Shown: positions 34,017 through 43,043 of the stretch, one piece after another | Position numbering within the stretch: the stretch's first letter is position 1 | How the letters are laid out: each line of letters begins with the position of its first letter | Source of the DNA: Nostoc sp. NIES-4103 | GTDB lineage: Bacteria > Cyanobacteriota > Cyanobacteriia > Cyanobacteriales > Nostocaceae | Direction of reading: 5' to 3' | Length of the DNA stretch: 64,000 nt | Assembly (NCBI RefSeq): GCF_002368335.1 | Contig: NZ_AP018288.1 | Location: forward strand, 5,481,763 to 5,545,762 | Notes under the pieces: model-generated | Database searches by the model: none | Seen by the model: only the letters and a program-made list of their open reading frames with translations | Told to the model about the DNA's origin: nothing | Position numbers and translations under genes: made by a program

Positions 34017-35135
34017 CGGAATAATTTCTGTCACTACCCTACCGCTAGATTTACCACCTCTAACTACGATATTTTCGGTTTCCAGATTACCTACGGCTGT
34101 TTCACCTGTAAAATTTAATGGCGGGTCAACTTGCCGATAAACTACATTTCCCTGTCCTTCTAATAATTTTTTGTCCAGATACCAAGTGAGTGTCTGAGAT
34201 TTGAGGGACTGACGACGTTGACCCACTGCGTTGACATTGCCTTTTAAATAAACCGTTTTCTGGGGTATCTTCATTTCGCCTTGATTGGCAGTGACGGTGA
34301 CATTTTCAGCCTGGTGGAACACGCGCACCGGGGAATTTGTAGACACTGTTTCTGTGTTCATATCCCAGGTCATAAAGTCACTAACTATTTGCATGGGTGG
34401 GTCGAGTAAGACTACCTGGGCATCTTTTTTGAGAATAGCAGTTTTAGTTTTAAGGTTGACTTCCGCAGAATTACCTTTGCCACGGTCGGTAATTTGATTA
34501 TTTTGATAACGGTCAATTTGTAAAGGGCGATCGGCTATTAATTTTTCTTCCTTAATCTGCCAGATCAAGTGTTCAGTTTTCATTTGCATTTGGGGATCGG
34601 CAGAGTTTGCCACCACTTTGCCAGAAAAATCCACACGCTGTTCACGAGTTTTCACTCGCGCTTCTTGCGCCAATGCTTGCAGTTGTTTATGGCTGCCGTT
34701 GAGTTGATTGCGGACAATTAATAAATCTTCTTGGGGACGCCATTCTAATTCATTGCCTTGCAAGACAATACCATTGCTGGGATCTGTAGCGAATATCTTT
34801 CCTTTGAGAAACAACTGTTTCCCATCTTGTTCAATGTCTGCTTGTTCTGCTTTAATTTGGTAAACTACTTTGCCATCTTGGTATAGTTCACCATATGGAT
34901 TTTCTGCCTGACCAATTTGTTTTTCTTTAGTATATTTCGCTCGTTTAGCTTGGACTTTCCAAATAGGTCGTCCTGCTTCATCAAACTGTTCTAATGCGAC
35001 ACCAAAAAATGTCAAATTGCTGTCTTGGGAGGAAGAAGTTGAACTATTGGTTTTAGAAACTGTGGGTAATTTACCACCACAAGCAACTAAACTAACTAGT
35101 AAGAATAAAGTCAAAGGCAGATAATAAAATTTCAT
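33993..35135 (-). CDS. lptC: LptC-like LPS-export protein (lipoprotein)
   Basis: A 380-residue protein with a lipoprotein signal, MKFYYLPLTLFLLVSLVACGG (lipobox LVAC, Cys19), and a long beta-rich repeat body of the LptC/OstA type. Segments such as GVALEQFDEAGRPIWKVQAKRAKY, AEQADIEQDGKQLFLKGKI and QGEMKIPQKTVYLKGNVNAV show the jellyroll pattern. It would help pass lipopolysaccharide from the inner membrane towards LptA/LptD. It is about twice the length of E. coli LptC, as in other cyanobacteria. The C-terminal SRVNGQ is encoded by a heptamer repeat. Upstream the LabA-like gene lies convergently arranged on the same strand 280 bases away. Confidence 0.85.
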   Translation of the reverse strand: MKFYYLPLTLFLLVSLVACGGKLPTVSKTNSSTSSSQDSNLTFFGVALEQFDEAGRPIWKVQAKRAKYTKEKQIGQAENPYGELYQDGKVVYQIKAEQADIEQDGKQLFLKGKIFATDPSNGIVLQGNELEWRPQEDLLIVRNQLNGSHKQLQALAQEARVKTREQRVDFSGKVVANSADPQMQMKTEHLIWQIKEEKLIADRPLQIDRYQNNQITDRGKGNSAEVNLKTKTAILKKDAQVVLLDPPMQIVSDFMTWDMNTETVSTNSPVRVFHQAENVTVTANQGEMKIPQKTVYLKGNVNAVGQRRQSLKSQTLTWYLDKKLLEGQGNVVYRQVDPPLNFTGETAVGNLETENIVVRGGKSSGRVVTEIIPQSRVNGQ

Positions 35136-35414
35136 ACTATGATGCTTTCATAAATAGTATCTATAAATAGAAAAGATGAGGGAACAAGCAAACATGATAA
35201 TTCACTTTTATCACCCTCATCTCCCTCATTCTTTAGTTACTATTTTTGATGGCAATGTTCCTGCTTTTTTGATGTTTGATAGAAAATGGGTAAAATAACA
35301 TCATTTCCTTATGGTTCAGGAGGAATCGACACTAGTCAATTTTGGTAATAGAAAATCAGGAATTAAAAATTATTTCCCATTCCCGATTCCCGATTCCCTT
35401 GCAGGTGAAGTTTT

Positions 35415-36056
35415 TCATGAGTCTTGGATTTCCAATTGTTCATCAATATCTCGCGGGTCTTCTAAAAAGCCCATAGTGGATAGAGGTCGATATGGATAGC
35501 TTTGACGTGGGGTTTTTTGAATATCTTCTTTGATGGCTTCTAAATCAATATAGCGATCGCTAACATTGATTAAACTATCACTTGTCATTGAGCGCAAACT
35601 GACTACCTCTACCCGCACACCGCGATAGCTGACTGAATTTACGGCATATGCTAGATCCCCATCACCACTGACTAAAACTGCGGTATCATAGGAATCTACC
35701 AAAGCCATCATATCTACGGCTATTTCTACATCCAAATTGGCTTTTTTAGAACCATCTGGTAACTGTACTAGATCCTTGGCAATAACTCGGTAGCCATTAC
35801 GACGCATCCATAGTAGAAACCCCTGTTGCTTCTCGTTTGTCCGGTCTACTCCTGTGTAGAAGAAAGCACGCAACAGTCTAGAACCCCCAGTTAATCGACA
35901 TAGTAACTTGGTGTAATCTATTTCAATACCCAGTTGCAATGCGGCATAAAATAGATTTGAGCCATCAATAAATATGGCGACACGCCCCCGATTCTCTAAA
36001 ACTTGTTCAGGCGTAAATATTGAATCATTTTCCAAATTATTCAACATTGTTGTCAT
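35415..36056 (-). CDS. LabA-like NYN-domain protein
   Basis: A 213-residue NYN/PIN-fold protein (DUF88). The acidic catalytic-type residues sit in VAIFIDGSNLFYA (Asp31), LDVEIAVDMMAL and AVLVSGDGDLAYAV. Members such as LabA of Synechococcus affect circadian output, and the fold belongs to metal-dependent RNases. Whether this one cuts RNA is unknown. It follows metG on the same strand after a 161-base gap with a hairpin. Confidence 0.88.
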   Translation of the reverse strand: MTTMLNNLENDSIFTPEQVLENRGRVAIFIDGSNLFYAALQLGIEIDYTKLLCRLTGGSRLLRAFFYTGVDRTNEKQQGFLLWMRRNGYRVIAKDLVQLPDGSKKANLDVEIAVDMMALVDSYDTAVLVSGDGDLAYAVNSVSYRGVRVEVVSLRSMTSDSLINVSDRYIDLEAIKEDIQKTPRQSYPYRPLSTMGFLEDPRDIDEQLEIQDS

Positions 36057-36131
36057 ACCTCAGTTATTATCCTTGTTAGTTTTGATACAAATTTCCAAAT
36101 TGACATGCTAGAGCGGTTTATGATAATTTTC

Positions 36132-36166
36132 TGGGGCTAATATTTTTCAGCCCCATAAAATTTTTT
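36132..36166. terminator. candidate terminator between metG and labA-like gene
   Basis: TGGGGCT (36132-36138) pairs with AGCCCCA (36149-36155). T-rich tracts lie on the plus-strand side (TTTTTT, 36161-36166) and weaker ones on the metG-transcript side. Assigned with low certainty. Confidence 0.5.
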
Positions 36167-36217
36167 GACAAGAGAATAAGAAATTGAACAAAATCAGATA
36201 TTGAGCGATTAAAAGGA

Positions 36218-37819
36218 CTAATCGTTTTTAAGGAGTTCTATTCGCTTAAAAATTGGTCGGGGTGTACCCAAGTTTTGTTTACTAGATAATACTCCCCATT
36301 TTGCATGGGTAGAAAAAGGAGCATTAATTGCAGTTTCATTTTGATTGTTAAAATCAATTCCAAAGCCCAGTTGCTGATAAATATCGCTACTGATATTCGG
36401 AATCACTGGAGACAGAAGATAAGCTGCTAGTCTAACAGATTCGAGAACTGCATAAAGTACTTTTTCTACTTCCTGCTGCTGCCCTTGTTTATATAATGAC
36501 CAAGGAGCTTGGTCGTCAATAAACTTATTGCTAGCTTGCACAAGCAAGAGGATTGCTTCGCAGGCTTGACTGAAAGCTAGCGCTTCATAGGCTTGTTTTA
36601 CCTGTTCCCCCAGAGGTAAACCAATCGCTTTCAGAGGATTTTCGGCAGAAATGGCTTCATCGGCAATTGTCAGTACATCTCCAGGACAGTATTTCTTCAC
36701 CATGTTCAAGGTGCGATTTAACAAATTGCCTAAATCATTTGCCAAATCTGCATTCAGAACATTAATGAATCTAACTTCATTAAAATCGCCATCTTTGCCA
36801 AATTCGATTTCCTTAAGGAAGTAATAACGAACTGCGTCACTACCATAGCGTTGAACTAGGGCGACCGGATCGAGAGTATTACCTAAAGCTTTGCCCATCT
36901 TCTGACCATCTTTGGTCAAAAAGCCATGTCCAAATACCCGTTTTGGCAAAGGTAAGCCAGCTGACATTAGCATTGCTGGCCAGTAGACTGCATGGAAACG
37001 CAGAATATCTTTACCAATTAGGTGCAAGTTTATCGGCCACCATGTTGCTAAGGCGTTTGCTAAAGTCGGTTCTGCATCTGGTTCTAATAATGCTGTTACA
37101 TAACCAAGCAGTGCATCAAACCAGACATAAAGGGTGTGATTCGGGTCAGTTGGTACTGGAAAACCCCAGTCTAGATTTATCCGCGAAATTGAAAAGTCTT
37201 GCAATCCCTGCTCTACGAAACTTAAAACTTCGTTACGGCGAGTTTCTGGTTGGATAAAATCCGGTTGGGATTGATAAAACTCTTGCAGTTGTTCTTGATA
37301 TTTGGATAAGCAAAAGAAGTAGTTTTGTTCGTCTCGCCACTCAACTTCTTTGTTAGTATGAATGGGGCAGCGATGCCCTTCTAACAATTCTCGTTCTTCC
37401 TTAAATTCTTCGCAAGATACGCAATACCAGCCTTTCTGTTGTCCCTGGTATATATCGCCTCTTTCCCACACTCTATAGAAGAATTCTTTGACAATTGCTT
37501 CGTGACGAGTGGCACTAGTGCGACTAAAGCGATCATATTGAATATTTAATAACTCCCATAAGTTGGCAAAGCTGGGCACAATTTCATCACAAAACTCTTG
37601 TGGTGCTTTGCCTACACTTTCTGCCGATCGCTGAATTTTTTGCCCGTGTTCATCTGTACCTGTAATTAACAATACTTTACGACCCAAAAGCCTATAAAAA
37701 CGGGCTATAACGTCTGCTGCCATCGTTGTATAAGCACTGCCGACGTGAGGGACATCGTTTACATAATATAACGGTGTTGTCAGTGCAAATGTCTTTTCTG
37801 TTTTATCCACTAGATTCAT
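36218..37819 (-). CDS. metG: methionyl-tRNA synthetase
   Basis: A 533-residue class I aminoacyl-tRNA synthetase charging tRNA-Met. The HIGH-type motif is HVGS (25-28), a zinc knuckle CVSCEEF ... HRCPIH follows near 130-150, and the KMSKS-type motif is KMGKA in DGQKMGKALGNTLDP near 305, a variant seen in related MetRS. The anticodon-binding helical domain follows. The C-terminal tRNA-binding (Trbp111-like) domain is absent, which is normal for this short form. Start MNLVDKTEKTFALTTPLYYV is the only good ATG. Confidence 0.95.
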   Translation of the reverse strand: MNLVDKTEKTFALTTPLYYVNDVPHVGSAYTTMAADVIARFYRLLGRKVLLITGTDEHGQKIQRSAESVGKAPQEFCDEIVPSFANLWELLNIQYDRFSRTSATRHEAIVKEFFYRVWERGDIYQGQQKGWYCVSCEEFKEERELLEGHRCPIHTNKEVEWRDEQNYFFCLSKYQEQLQEFYQSQPDFIQPETRRNEVLSFVEQGLQDFSISRINLDWGFPVPTDPNHTLYVWFDALLGYVTALLEPDAEPTLANALATWWPINLHLIGKDILRFHAVYWPAMLMSAGLPLPKRVFGHGFLTKDGQKMGKALGNTLDPVALVQRYGSDAVRYYFLKEIEFGKDGDFNEVRFINVLNADLANDLGNLLNRTLNMVKKYCPGDVLTIADEAISAENPLKAIGLPLGEQVKQAYEALAFSQACEAILLLVQASNKFIDDQAPWSLYKQGQQQEVEKVLYAVLESVRLAAYLLSPVIPNISSDIYQQLGFGIDFNNQNETAINAPFSTHAKWGVLSSKQNLGTPRPIFKRIELLKND

Positions 37820-38194
37820 ACAAAATAAAAAAACAATTTATTAAAACGTTTTTTGACTTTAAATAGCAAAACCACGCAATTATATAACATTAGCCCCATT
37901 TTTTCAAACTTTACTATCATGCTAGCAAATTTATAGATAGAAGAATTATTTTGTAATTATCTATAAATCTACCTAGTTTCAGGGCAAAACACGAAAATTA
38001 AGTACTAATAATCATTTTGAATGGTTTCTATTATATGGATTGTGGCTGCAAGTACAGAACACGAAAACCAGAAAAGTTAACTGTCTGTGTGAATAAAACA
38101 TTTCTACCTTAGGGTGGTCATGGTAATAGTAAAGAAATGTAAAATTTAAATCAAGATAAACTGAGATATTTTCTGAAAAATATACTGATTAGGT
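37820..38194. other. gap between metG and the acyltransferase
   Basis: AT-rich, 375 bases. No gene, STRR array or strong hairpin seen. It holds divergent promoters. Confidence 0.5.
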
Positions 38195-38920
38195 ATGAGT
38201 CTAAATAGTCCCCTGGATTTTTCCCGCGCTTTCTTAGCGGCTATGTCAACGCGGATGTTCTGCTATTACCAAGATCGCATTCCCCAAGATGCGAGTTTGT
38301 TAGTAGTCAGCAATCATCGCAGCTTTATGGATGCACTGGTTTTGATGGCGGCGCTGTCAAGTCCAATTCGTTTTGCTTGCCATCATTACATGGGTCAAGT
38401 GCCTGTGATGCGGGAGTTTGTGACAGAACAACTAGGGTGCTTTCCTTTGGAAGATACCCAAAACCGCCAACAAAGCTTTTTTGTGCAATCACAGGTATTA
38501 TTGCGTTCAAAGCAGATGGTGGGAGTATTTCCGGAAGGAACTAAGCCCATGGTGAAATTTACCCAGCCAAATCATTTGGGTGAATTTCAGCGGGGGTTTG
38601 CTCATTTGGCATTGCGGGCTGATGTGCAGGATTTGGCTATTTTACCGATCGCGATCGCCTCCTTAGAAGAAGTAAACACTAATGGTTTTCCCTTGAGACT
38701 ATTGAGTTTATTCGACCCTTCAGAACCTTTATTTAATCAGCCTGGTTGGCATCCCTTGGTGATCTATCGTCGGCTTGCCGTATTAATCGGTCGTCCTTAC
38801 TGGATTACCCCCCAACATCAACAGAAATATCATGGCAAACAAGCAAAAACTGTTGTCGCTGAACTAACAGAACACTGCTACAGTGAAATTGCCCACTTAC
38901 TACATCAAGGTTGTTATTAA
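38195..38920 (+). CDS. 1-acylglycerol-phosphate acyltransferase-like (PlsC family)
   Basis: A 241-residue LPLAT-family acyltransferase. The HX4D motif is SNHRSFMDAL (His41, Asp46) and the substrate motif is FPEGTK (112-117). It moves an acyl chain to lysophosphatidate or another acceptor at the membrane. A second, shorter PlsC lies at 49524, so substrate roles may differ. The next plus-strand gene is an alpha/beta hydrolase. Confidence 0.85.
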   Translation: MSLNSPLDFSRAFLAAMSTRMFCYYQDRIPQDASLLVVSNHRSFMDALVLMAALSSPIRFACHHYMGQVPVMREFVTEQLGCFPLEDTQNRQQSFFVQSQVLLRSKQMVGVFPEGTKPMVKFTQPNHLGEFQRGFAHLALRADVQDLAILPIAIASLEEVNTNGFPLRLLSLFDPSEPLFNQPGWHPLVIYRRLAVLIGRPYWITPQHQQKYHGKQAKTVVAELTEHCYSEIAHLLHQGCY

Positions 38921-39278
38921 CGAGTTGCACCTTGTCTATGTGACAACTACAGCTAAAAGTATATAAAATATACTTTTATATACTTAGAGTGTAATATATG
39001 AAAGACAAGCGCAGAAATTATGTAACTAGTTTTCAGGAATTAATTCGGCTTTTTGCCGACAAACTAATTATTATATTAGTTGTGCTAAATTGAATTGCCC
39101 TTGAGTAATCAAGATATATTCAATTTAGTTATTGCTTCCTCAACTGGAATTTTACCGGACTTGTAAACGCAGTATAACATTGCAAAGGTAGTATTAACTC
39201 AGACAGATAAAGTAATAGTTTTATATAGTAATACTCTATAAAAGCTATAAATTTAATTTAATTAATTTAATTCTTCCA
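38921..39278. other. gap between acyltransferase and hydrolase
   Basis: AT-rich, 358 bases. No gene or array; a small GGCTTTTTGCC hairpin lies at about 39049-39059. Confidence 0.45.
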
Positions 39279-40100
39279 ATGCCAGAAATCGAGCTAAAAC
39301 CGTGTTTCCTAACTCCTAAACGAGTACAACTAGATTATCCGTTGTTTGTGTATTTGCCAGGAATGGATGGAACTGGTCAACTATTGCGATCGCAAACAGC
39401 GGGATTAGAAAGAGGCTTTGACGTGCGCTGTTTGGCGATCCCCAGGAAAGACCTGACTAGTTGGGAGGTGTTAGTCGATAACGTCTTAGACTTGATCTAC
39501 GCAGAATTAGAAAAAAGCTCCACTAGACCAGTTTACCTGTGTGGCGAGTCCTTTGGGGGCTGTTTGGCGATGAAAGTAGCAATCAAAGCGCGGCTTTTGT
39601 TTAAGCGAATTATCCTAATTAACCCAGCTTCCGCCTTTCAACTTCGCCCCGTGTTAAATTGGGCATCTCAACTAACTTACTTGGTGCCAGAATGCCTTTA
39701 TGATGTTGGTGCAGTGGGATTGTTGCCGTTTTTAGCATCTTTGGAACGCATGACAAGAAGCGATCGCTATGAATTGCTGAAAACAATGCGTTCTGTACCA
39801 CCCGAAACAGTGCATTGGCGGTTGTCTTTGCTAAGAGAGTTTGAAGTTGACGAAAATAAGTTACGTAACCTGAAACAACCAGCTTTGTTGATTGCTGGTG
39901 CTAGCGATCGCCTTTTACCTTCTGTAACTGAAGTCAGGCGGATAGCAAATATTTTACCCAACGCCAAGATGTTGATCTTGCCTGAGAGTGGACACGCCTG
40001 CTTATTAGAGAAAGATATTAACCTCTATGAAATTCTCAAAAGCCAAAAATTTATAGAAACTAAGCGTGATAAAGTTAAGGGGCTAGAGGTCAAAGGATAA
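39279..40100 (+). CDS. alpha/beta hydrolase resembling the esterase half of plant phytyl ester synthases
   Basis: A 273-residue alpha/beta hydrolase. It has FVYLPGMDGTGQLLRSQ (oxyanion region, 23-39), the nucleophile Ser91 in LCGESFGGCLAM, Asp in AGASDRLLPS near 210 and His in PESGHACLLEKD near 247: a full triad. LPGMDGTG and GESFGGCLA resemble the N-terminal lipase half of plant plastid phytyl ester synthases (PES), as I recall them. The C-terminal end KGLEVKG runs into a small repeat. Substrate unknown. Confidence 0.82.
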   Translation: MPEIELKPCFLTPKRVQLDYPLFVYLPGMDGTGQLLRSQTAGLERGFDVRCLAIPRKDLTSWEVLVDNVLDLIYAELEKSSTRPVYLCGESFGGCLAMKVAIKARLLFKRIILINPASAFQLRPVLNWASQLTYLVPECLYDVGAVGLLPFLASLERMTRSDRYELLKTMRSVPPETVHWRLSLLREFEVDENKLRNLKQPALLIAGASDRLLPSVTEVRRIANILPNAKMLILPESGHACLLEKDINLYEILKSQKFIETKRDKVKGLEVKG

Positions 40101-40305
40101 ATTTAAGGTGAAAGGCAATGTCTGTTGACTCGCCACTTTAAGTCTACGCATCTTTTCTACAAATTTCAGAAAGCCTTGTAAGAAATGGAATTTTTTGACT
40201 AGCTCAAAAGCCCTGTTGATAAGGGTTACGGAGAGGAATGACTGCAAAACTTCCTTGCGAGGTCGAGGCGGCGATCGCAAATCAGTCTGGTTGGTTATGT
40301 ATACA

Positions 40306-40698
40306 TTACTGAACTGAAATTACTAATGGAACTGAGGCAGGGTCAACCCACTCATTTCCTTCGTAGTAGTCAAAGTGGTTATGATAGCCTGATTCCGTAC
40401 TATCACTAAAATCAAACCAGCCTGCAAACACTTTCAGTTTCTCTAGTGTTCCTTCAATCTTTAAAGAACTGGCAGAAAGCATAACCTTGAGAGAACAATC
40501 ACTTTTACAAATGAGCAACGAATTTAAACAAGAATCATAAGGTGCTGGGTCAACTTCATTGGCAAGAATACAAATTTGTACATCCTGAGATTGAAGCAAT
40601 TCAAGAATTGATTGGCGAATGCTTCTCAGATCAGCGGGTGTACCTGACAAATTAATCTCACTGCCATAACTGTTGTTACTAAAACGAATATGAATCAC
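40306..40698 (-). CDS. uncharacterised 130-aa protein
   Basis: Starts with GTG (MIHIRFSNNSYGSEINLSG). It is an acidic, mixed alpha/beta protein with LRSIRQSILELLQSQDVQICIL and an aromatic C-terminal part, HFDYYEGNEWVDPASVPLVI. The end resembles immunity-type proteins of polymorphic toxin systems, but I cannot assign a family. It lies 141 bases downstream of the DUF6745 gene on the same strand and may be unrelated. Confidence 0.55.
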   Translation of the reverse strand: MIHIRFSNNSYGSEINLSGTPADLRSIRQSILELLQSQDVQICILANEVDPAPYDSCLNSLLICKSDCSLKVMLSASSLKIEGTLEKLKVFAGWFDFSDSTESGYHNHFDYYEGNEWVDPASVPLVISVQ

Positions 40699-40839
40699 AC
40701 TTGTTTATCTCAAATATGTGTTTGTTGTTTGTAAGTTTAAATGTCGTGTAATTCGGTTTAATAGACATTGGGGTAGAGGCAGCTACTATAAGCATTTAGG
40801 TTAAAGTCAGCTTTGATTATCACTCTGCTAAAAAGATGC

Positions 40840-41952
40840 TTAAGTTTGCACACTAAATTCTTCAGGAGCAATACCCCAATTTACCCAACAAATAGCATCT
40901 TTCGCTGATTGAATATCAGGTGGTACACGCAATACATGAATCTTTTGGGTGCTAGGACAGGTCATTTTCAACAAATAAATTGGTTCTACATCTATATCGG
41001 AATCAATTTTAAGAAGCGTATATTCTTGCCAGGAATCTAATTCAACTGCTTGTAAATGTTCCAAAATGCGAGTATAACCAATACCTTGAATTAACATGCG
41101 CCGCAGTTCAGCATTATCTTCTTCTAATAACCATTTTGCTGACCACTGAGTTGGGGGTAATTTTCCATATTTCTCTGGCAACCTGACACCATGATATGCG
41201 TAAACGCTATACCCATCAGCAAATTGAACTGCTGCTTCTCCTTCAGCATGAAGGATATTCTCTTGATCAAAAGATACCTTGCAAGGACGCTCACAGACTA
41301 TACAAACCTTTTCATATTTGGATATTAAACCACAGTATTGGATTAAATCTTGAAATACTTGCCATTTTTTCTTGTCATGATTAATGGCAAGGACTGAAAT
41401 ACAAAAATCTAACATACAACCCAAAATTGCCCACTCTGCTGTTCTAGTTAAGGGTTGTGTTAAATGTAAAAGGTCAGTAAATTCTATCTCATATTGGTTA
41501 AGATCAGTAATTAATTGCTGTTCAATACGTTGTTTTATGCCATAAGGGAAGTATGAGGTTTGTGGATGACTTGCAGTTGGGTAATATGGAAATTCAGGAA
41601 ATTGTATTTGATTCCGCAATCTGATGAATAGTTCATACTCAAGCTGTTGATTTATTCCATGTTGAATATGTTCTATTACTCTTTTAAGAAATTTGATATG
41701 AATATTACGTCCTAAATAAGCTTTAAAGTTTTCAATAGCCAGAACTTTTTGAATTGCTATCAGAGGATTACTATAAAATAAAATTTTCGGTTCTGAATAG
41801 TCGCTTACAGCATAAGCCGCTTTAATTACTGCTGCAACTTTTTCATGATTAATTGGTTCTGTAGAGATTGCTATCTTTCGCCATTTGTCTCGGTAGATGG
41901 CGATCATTGCTTCTTGTTCCTCAGTCAGTTCAGTGATGATGCGTCTTGGCAT
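40840..41952 (-). CDS. DUF6745-family protein
   Basis: A 370-residue protein. The C-terminal half holds the conserved pattern CIVCERPCKVSFDQ, AEGEAAVQFADGYSVYAYHGVRLPEKYG, and RILEHLQAVELDSW, which I recognise as DUF6745. Function unknown; such genes recur in cyanobacteria, often in accessory regions. The frame opens with a TTG at 41964, but MPRRIITELTEEQ from the ATG at 41952 fits better. Confidence 0.75.
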   Translation of the reverse strand: MPRRIITELTEEQEAMIAIYRDKWRKIAISTEPINHEKVAAVIKAAYAVSDYSEPKILFYSNPLIAIQKVLAIENFKAYLGRNIHIKFLKRVIEHIQHGINQQLEYELFIRLRNQIQFPEFPYYPTASHPQTSYFPYGIKQRIEQQLITDLNQYEIEFTDLLHLTQPLTRTAEWAILGCMLDFCISVLAINHDKKKWQVFQDLIQYCGLISKYEKVCIVCERPCKVSFDQENILHAEGEAAVQFADGYSVYAYHGVRLPEKYGKLPPTQWSAKWLLEEDNAELRRMLIQGIGYTRILEHLQAVELDSWQEYTLLKIDSDIDVEPIYLLKMTCPSTQKIHVLRVPPDIQSAKDAICWVNWGIAPEEFSVQT

Positions 41953-42130
41953 AACTTTAGACAAGTTAAATACAGAACTCTAAACTTAAGTTACCCAGAA
42001 TTGAGTTTGATACTACTGTTTAGTTAAAACCAAGAAAAAGCTAAGAATGTTTTCTGATGCTCTAGCTCGAATGTTTGATGAATAAAGTTTTCAGCCGCCA
42101 ATGTGTCGCACCTTGATTGCTTGGTTGTGG

Positions 42131-42805
42131 CTATTGCTTTCGCTCATCGGCTGCTTTCAACCCCTGCTCAAATTCGTCAATAGCTTGAATTGAATCTGAG
42201 ATTGTCAGACATCGCTCTAGCAAAGAAATGTCTAATTCTGGCAGTATCTCACTTTGAGAAAGAGCTTCATACCCACAAGTATCAGGGTAAACAGTGGCAA
42301 GCTCAGTTTGGGAATTGTCCCGTAGATGGTATAACTTAAACTGGTTTCTCTCCCAAAACCAGACTTCTGCAACTCCTAATCTTCGGTAGATTTCCAGTTT
42401 GCTTACACTGCCACTAGTCAAAACTACTTCTATAGCTAAATCTGGTACTTTTTTCTCTTCACCTATGCAGTAACACTCGTCTGGTTCTGCACCAGCTTTT
42501 TTTGCTTTGTTTTTAAAAGTAGAACTTCCCATAGGTACAAACCGAATACGTTTGCTGTAGAAGAAACGCTCTAACAGCATCCCTAAATTCGTTTTGATTT
42601 TTTCATGTCTGATTGATGGCGACACTATTTCTAATATTCCATCTAAATAATTAACACGGTAATGAGAGTTGTTTTCTAGTTTTGCTAGTAGCGATTCATA
42701 GCTTTCCCAACTCACATCACTACTAATAAACCTTTCTTCTGGGTCGTTACCAGGACTCAATTCTGGATTATCAATTAGTTCTTTAAGGCTGCTGACCATT
42801 GTCAT
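42131..42805 (-). CDS. Uma2-family endonuclease
   Basis: A 224-residue Uma2 (DUF820) protein with a PD-(D/E)XK-like core. YRVNYLDGILEIVSPSIRHEKI is near 50-70, KKVPDLAIEVVLTSGSVSKLEIYRRLGVAEVWF near 117-150. The Asp-Glu pair in DLAIEV is the likely metal-binding element. The family is much expanded in cyanobacteria and its biological role is unsettled. Monocistronic, divergent from the next gene. Confidence 0.88.
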   Translation of the reverse strand: MTMVSSLKELIDNPELSPGNDPEERFISSDVSWESYESLLAKLENNSHYRVNYLDGILEIVSPSIRHEKIKTNLGMLLERFFYSKRIRFVPMGSSTFKNKAKKAGAEPDECYCIGEEKKVPDLAIEVVLTSGSVSKLEIYRRLGVAEVWFWERNQFKLYHLRDNSQTELATVYPDTCGYEALSQSEILPELDISLLERCLTISDSIQAIDEFEQGLKAADERKQ

Positions 42806-43043
42806 CTTTTCTGTTAATTTTTGAGATAAAGGTGAGTTCTACGTTTATTTCATGCTGATTTCTCCATAGCATCTGTTTAGATATTATCGCCAAATAAAGC
42901 GATCGCTCTGACTTTGACCTCGCAATAGAGATTACAGCATTGCCCAACCTTAGATGCCTCAAGTGTATACCATTGAAAGATGTCAAGCACCTGACGCTTT
43001 GGCTACAACCTGAATAGCAAGACTTTCAGGACAGTGCTTAACA

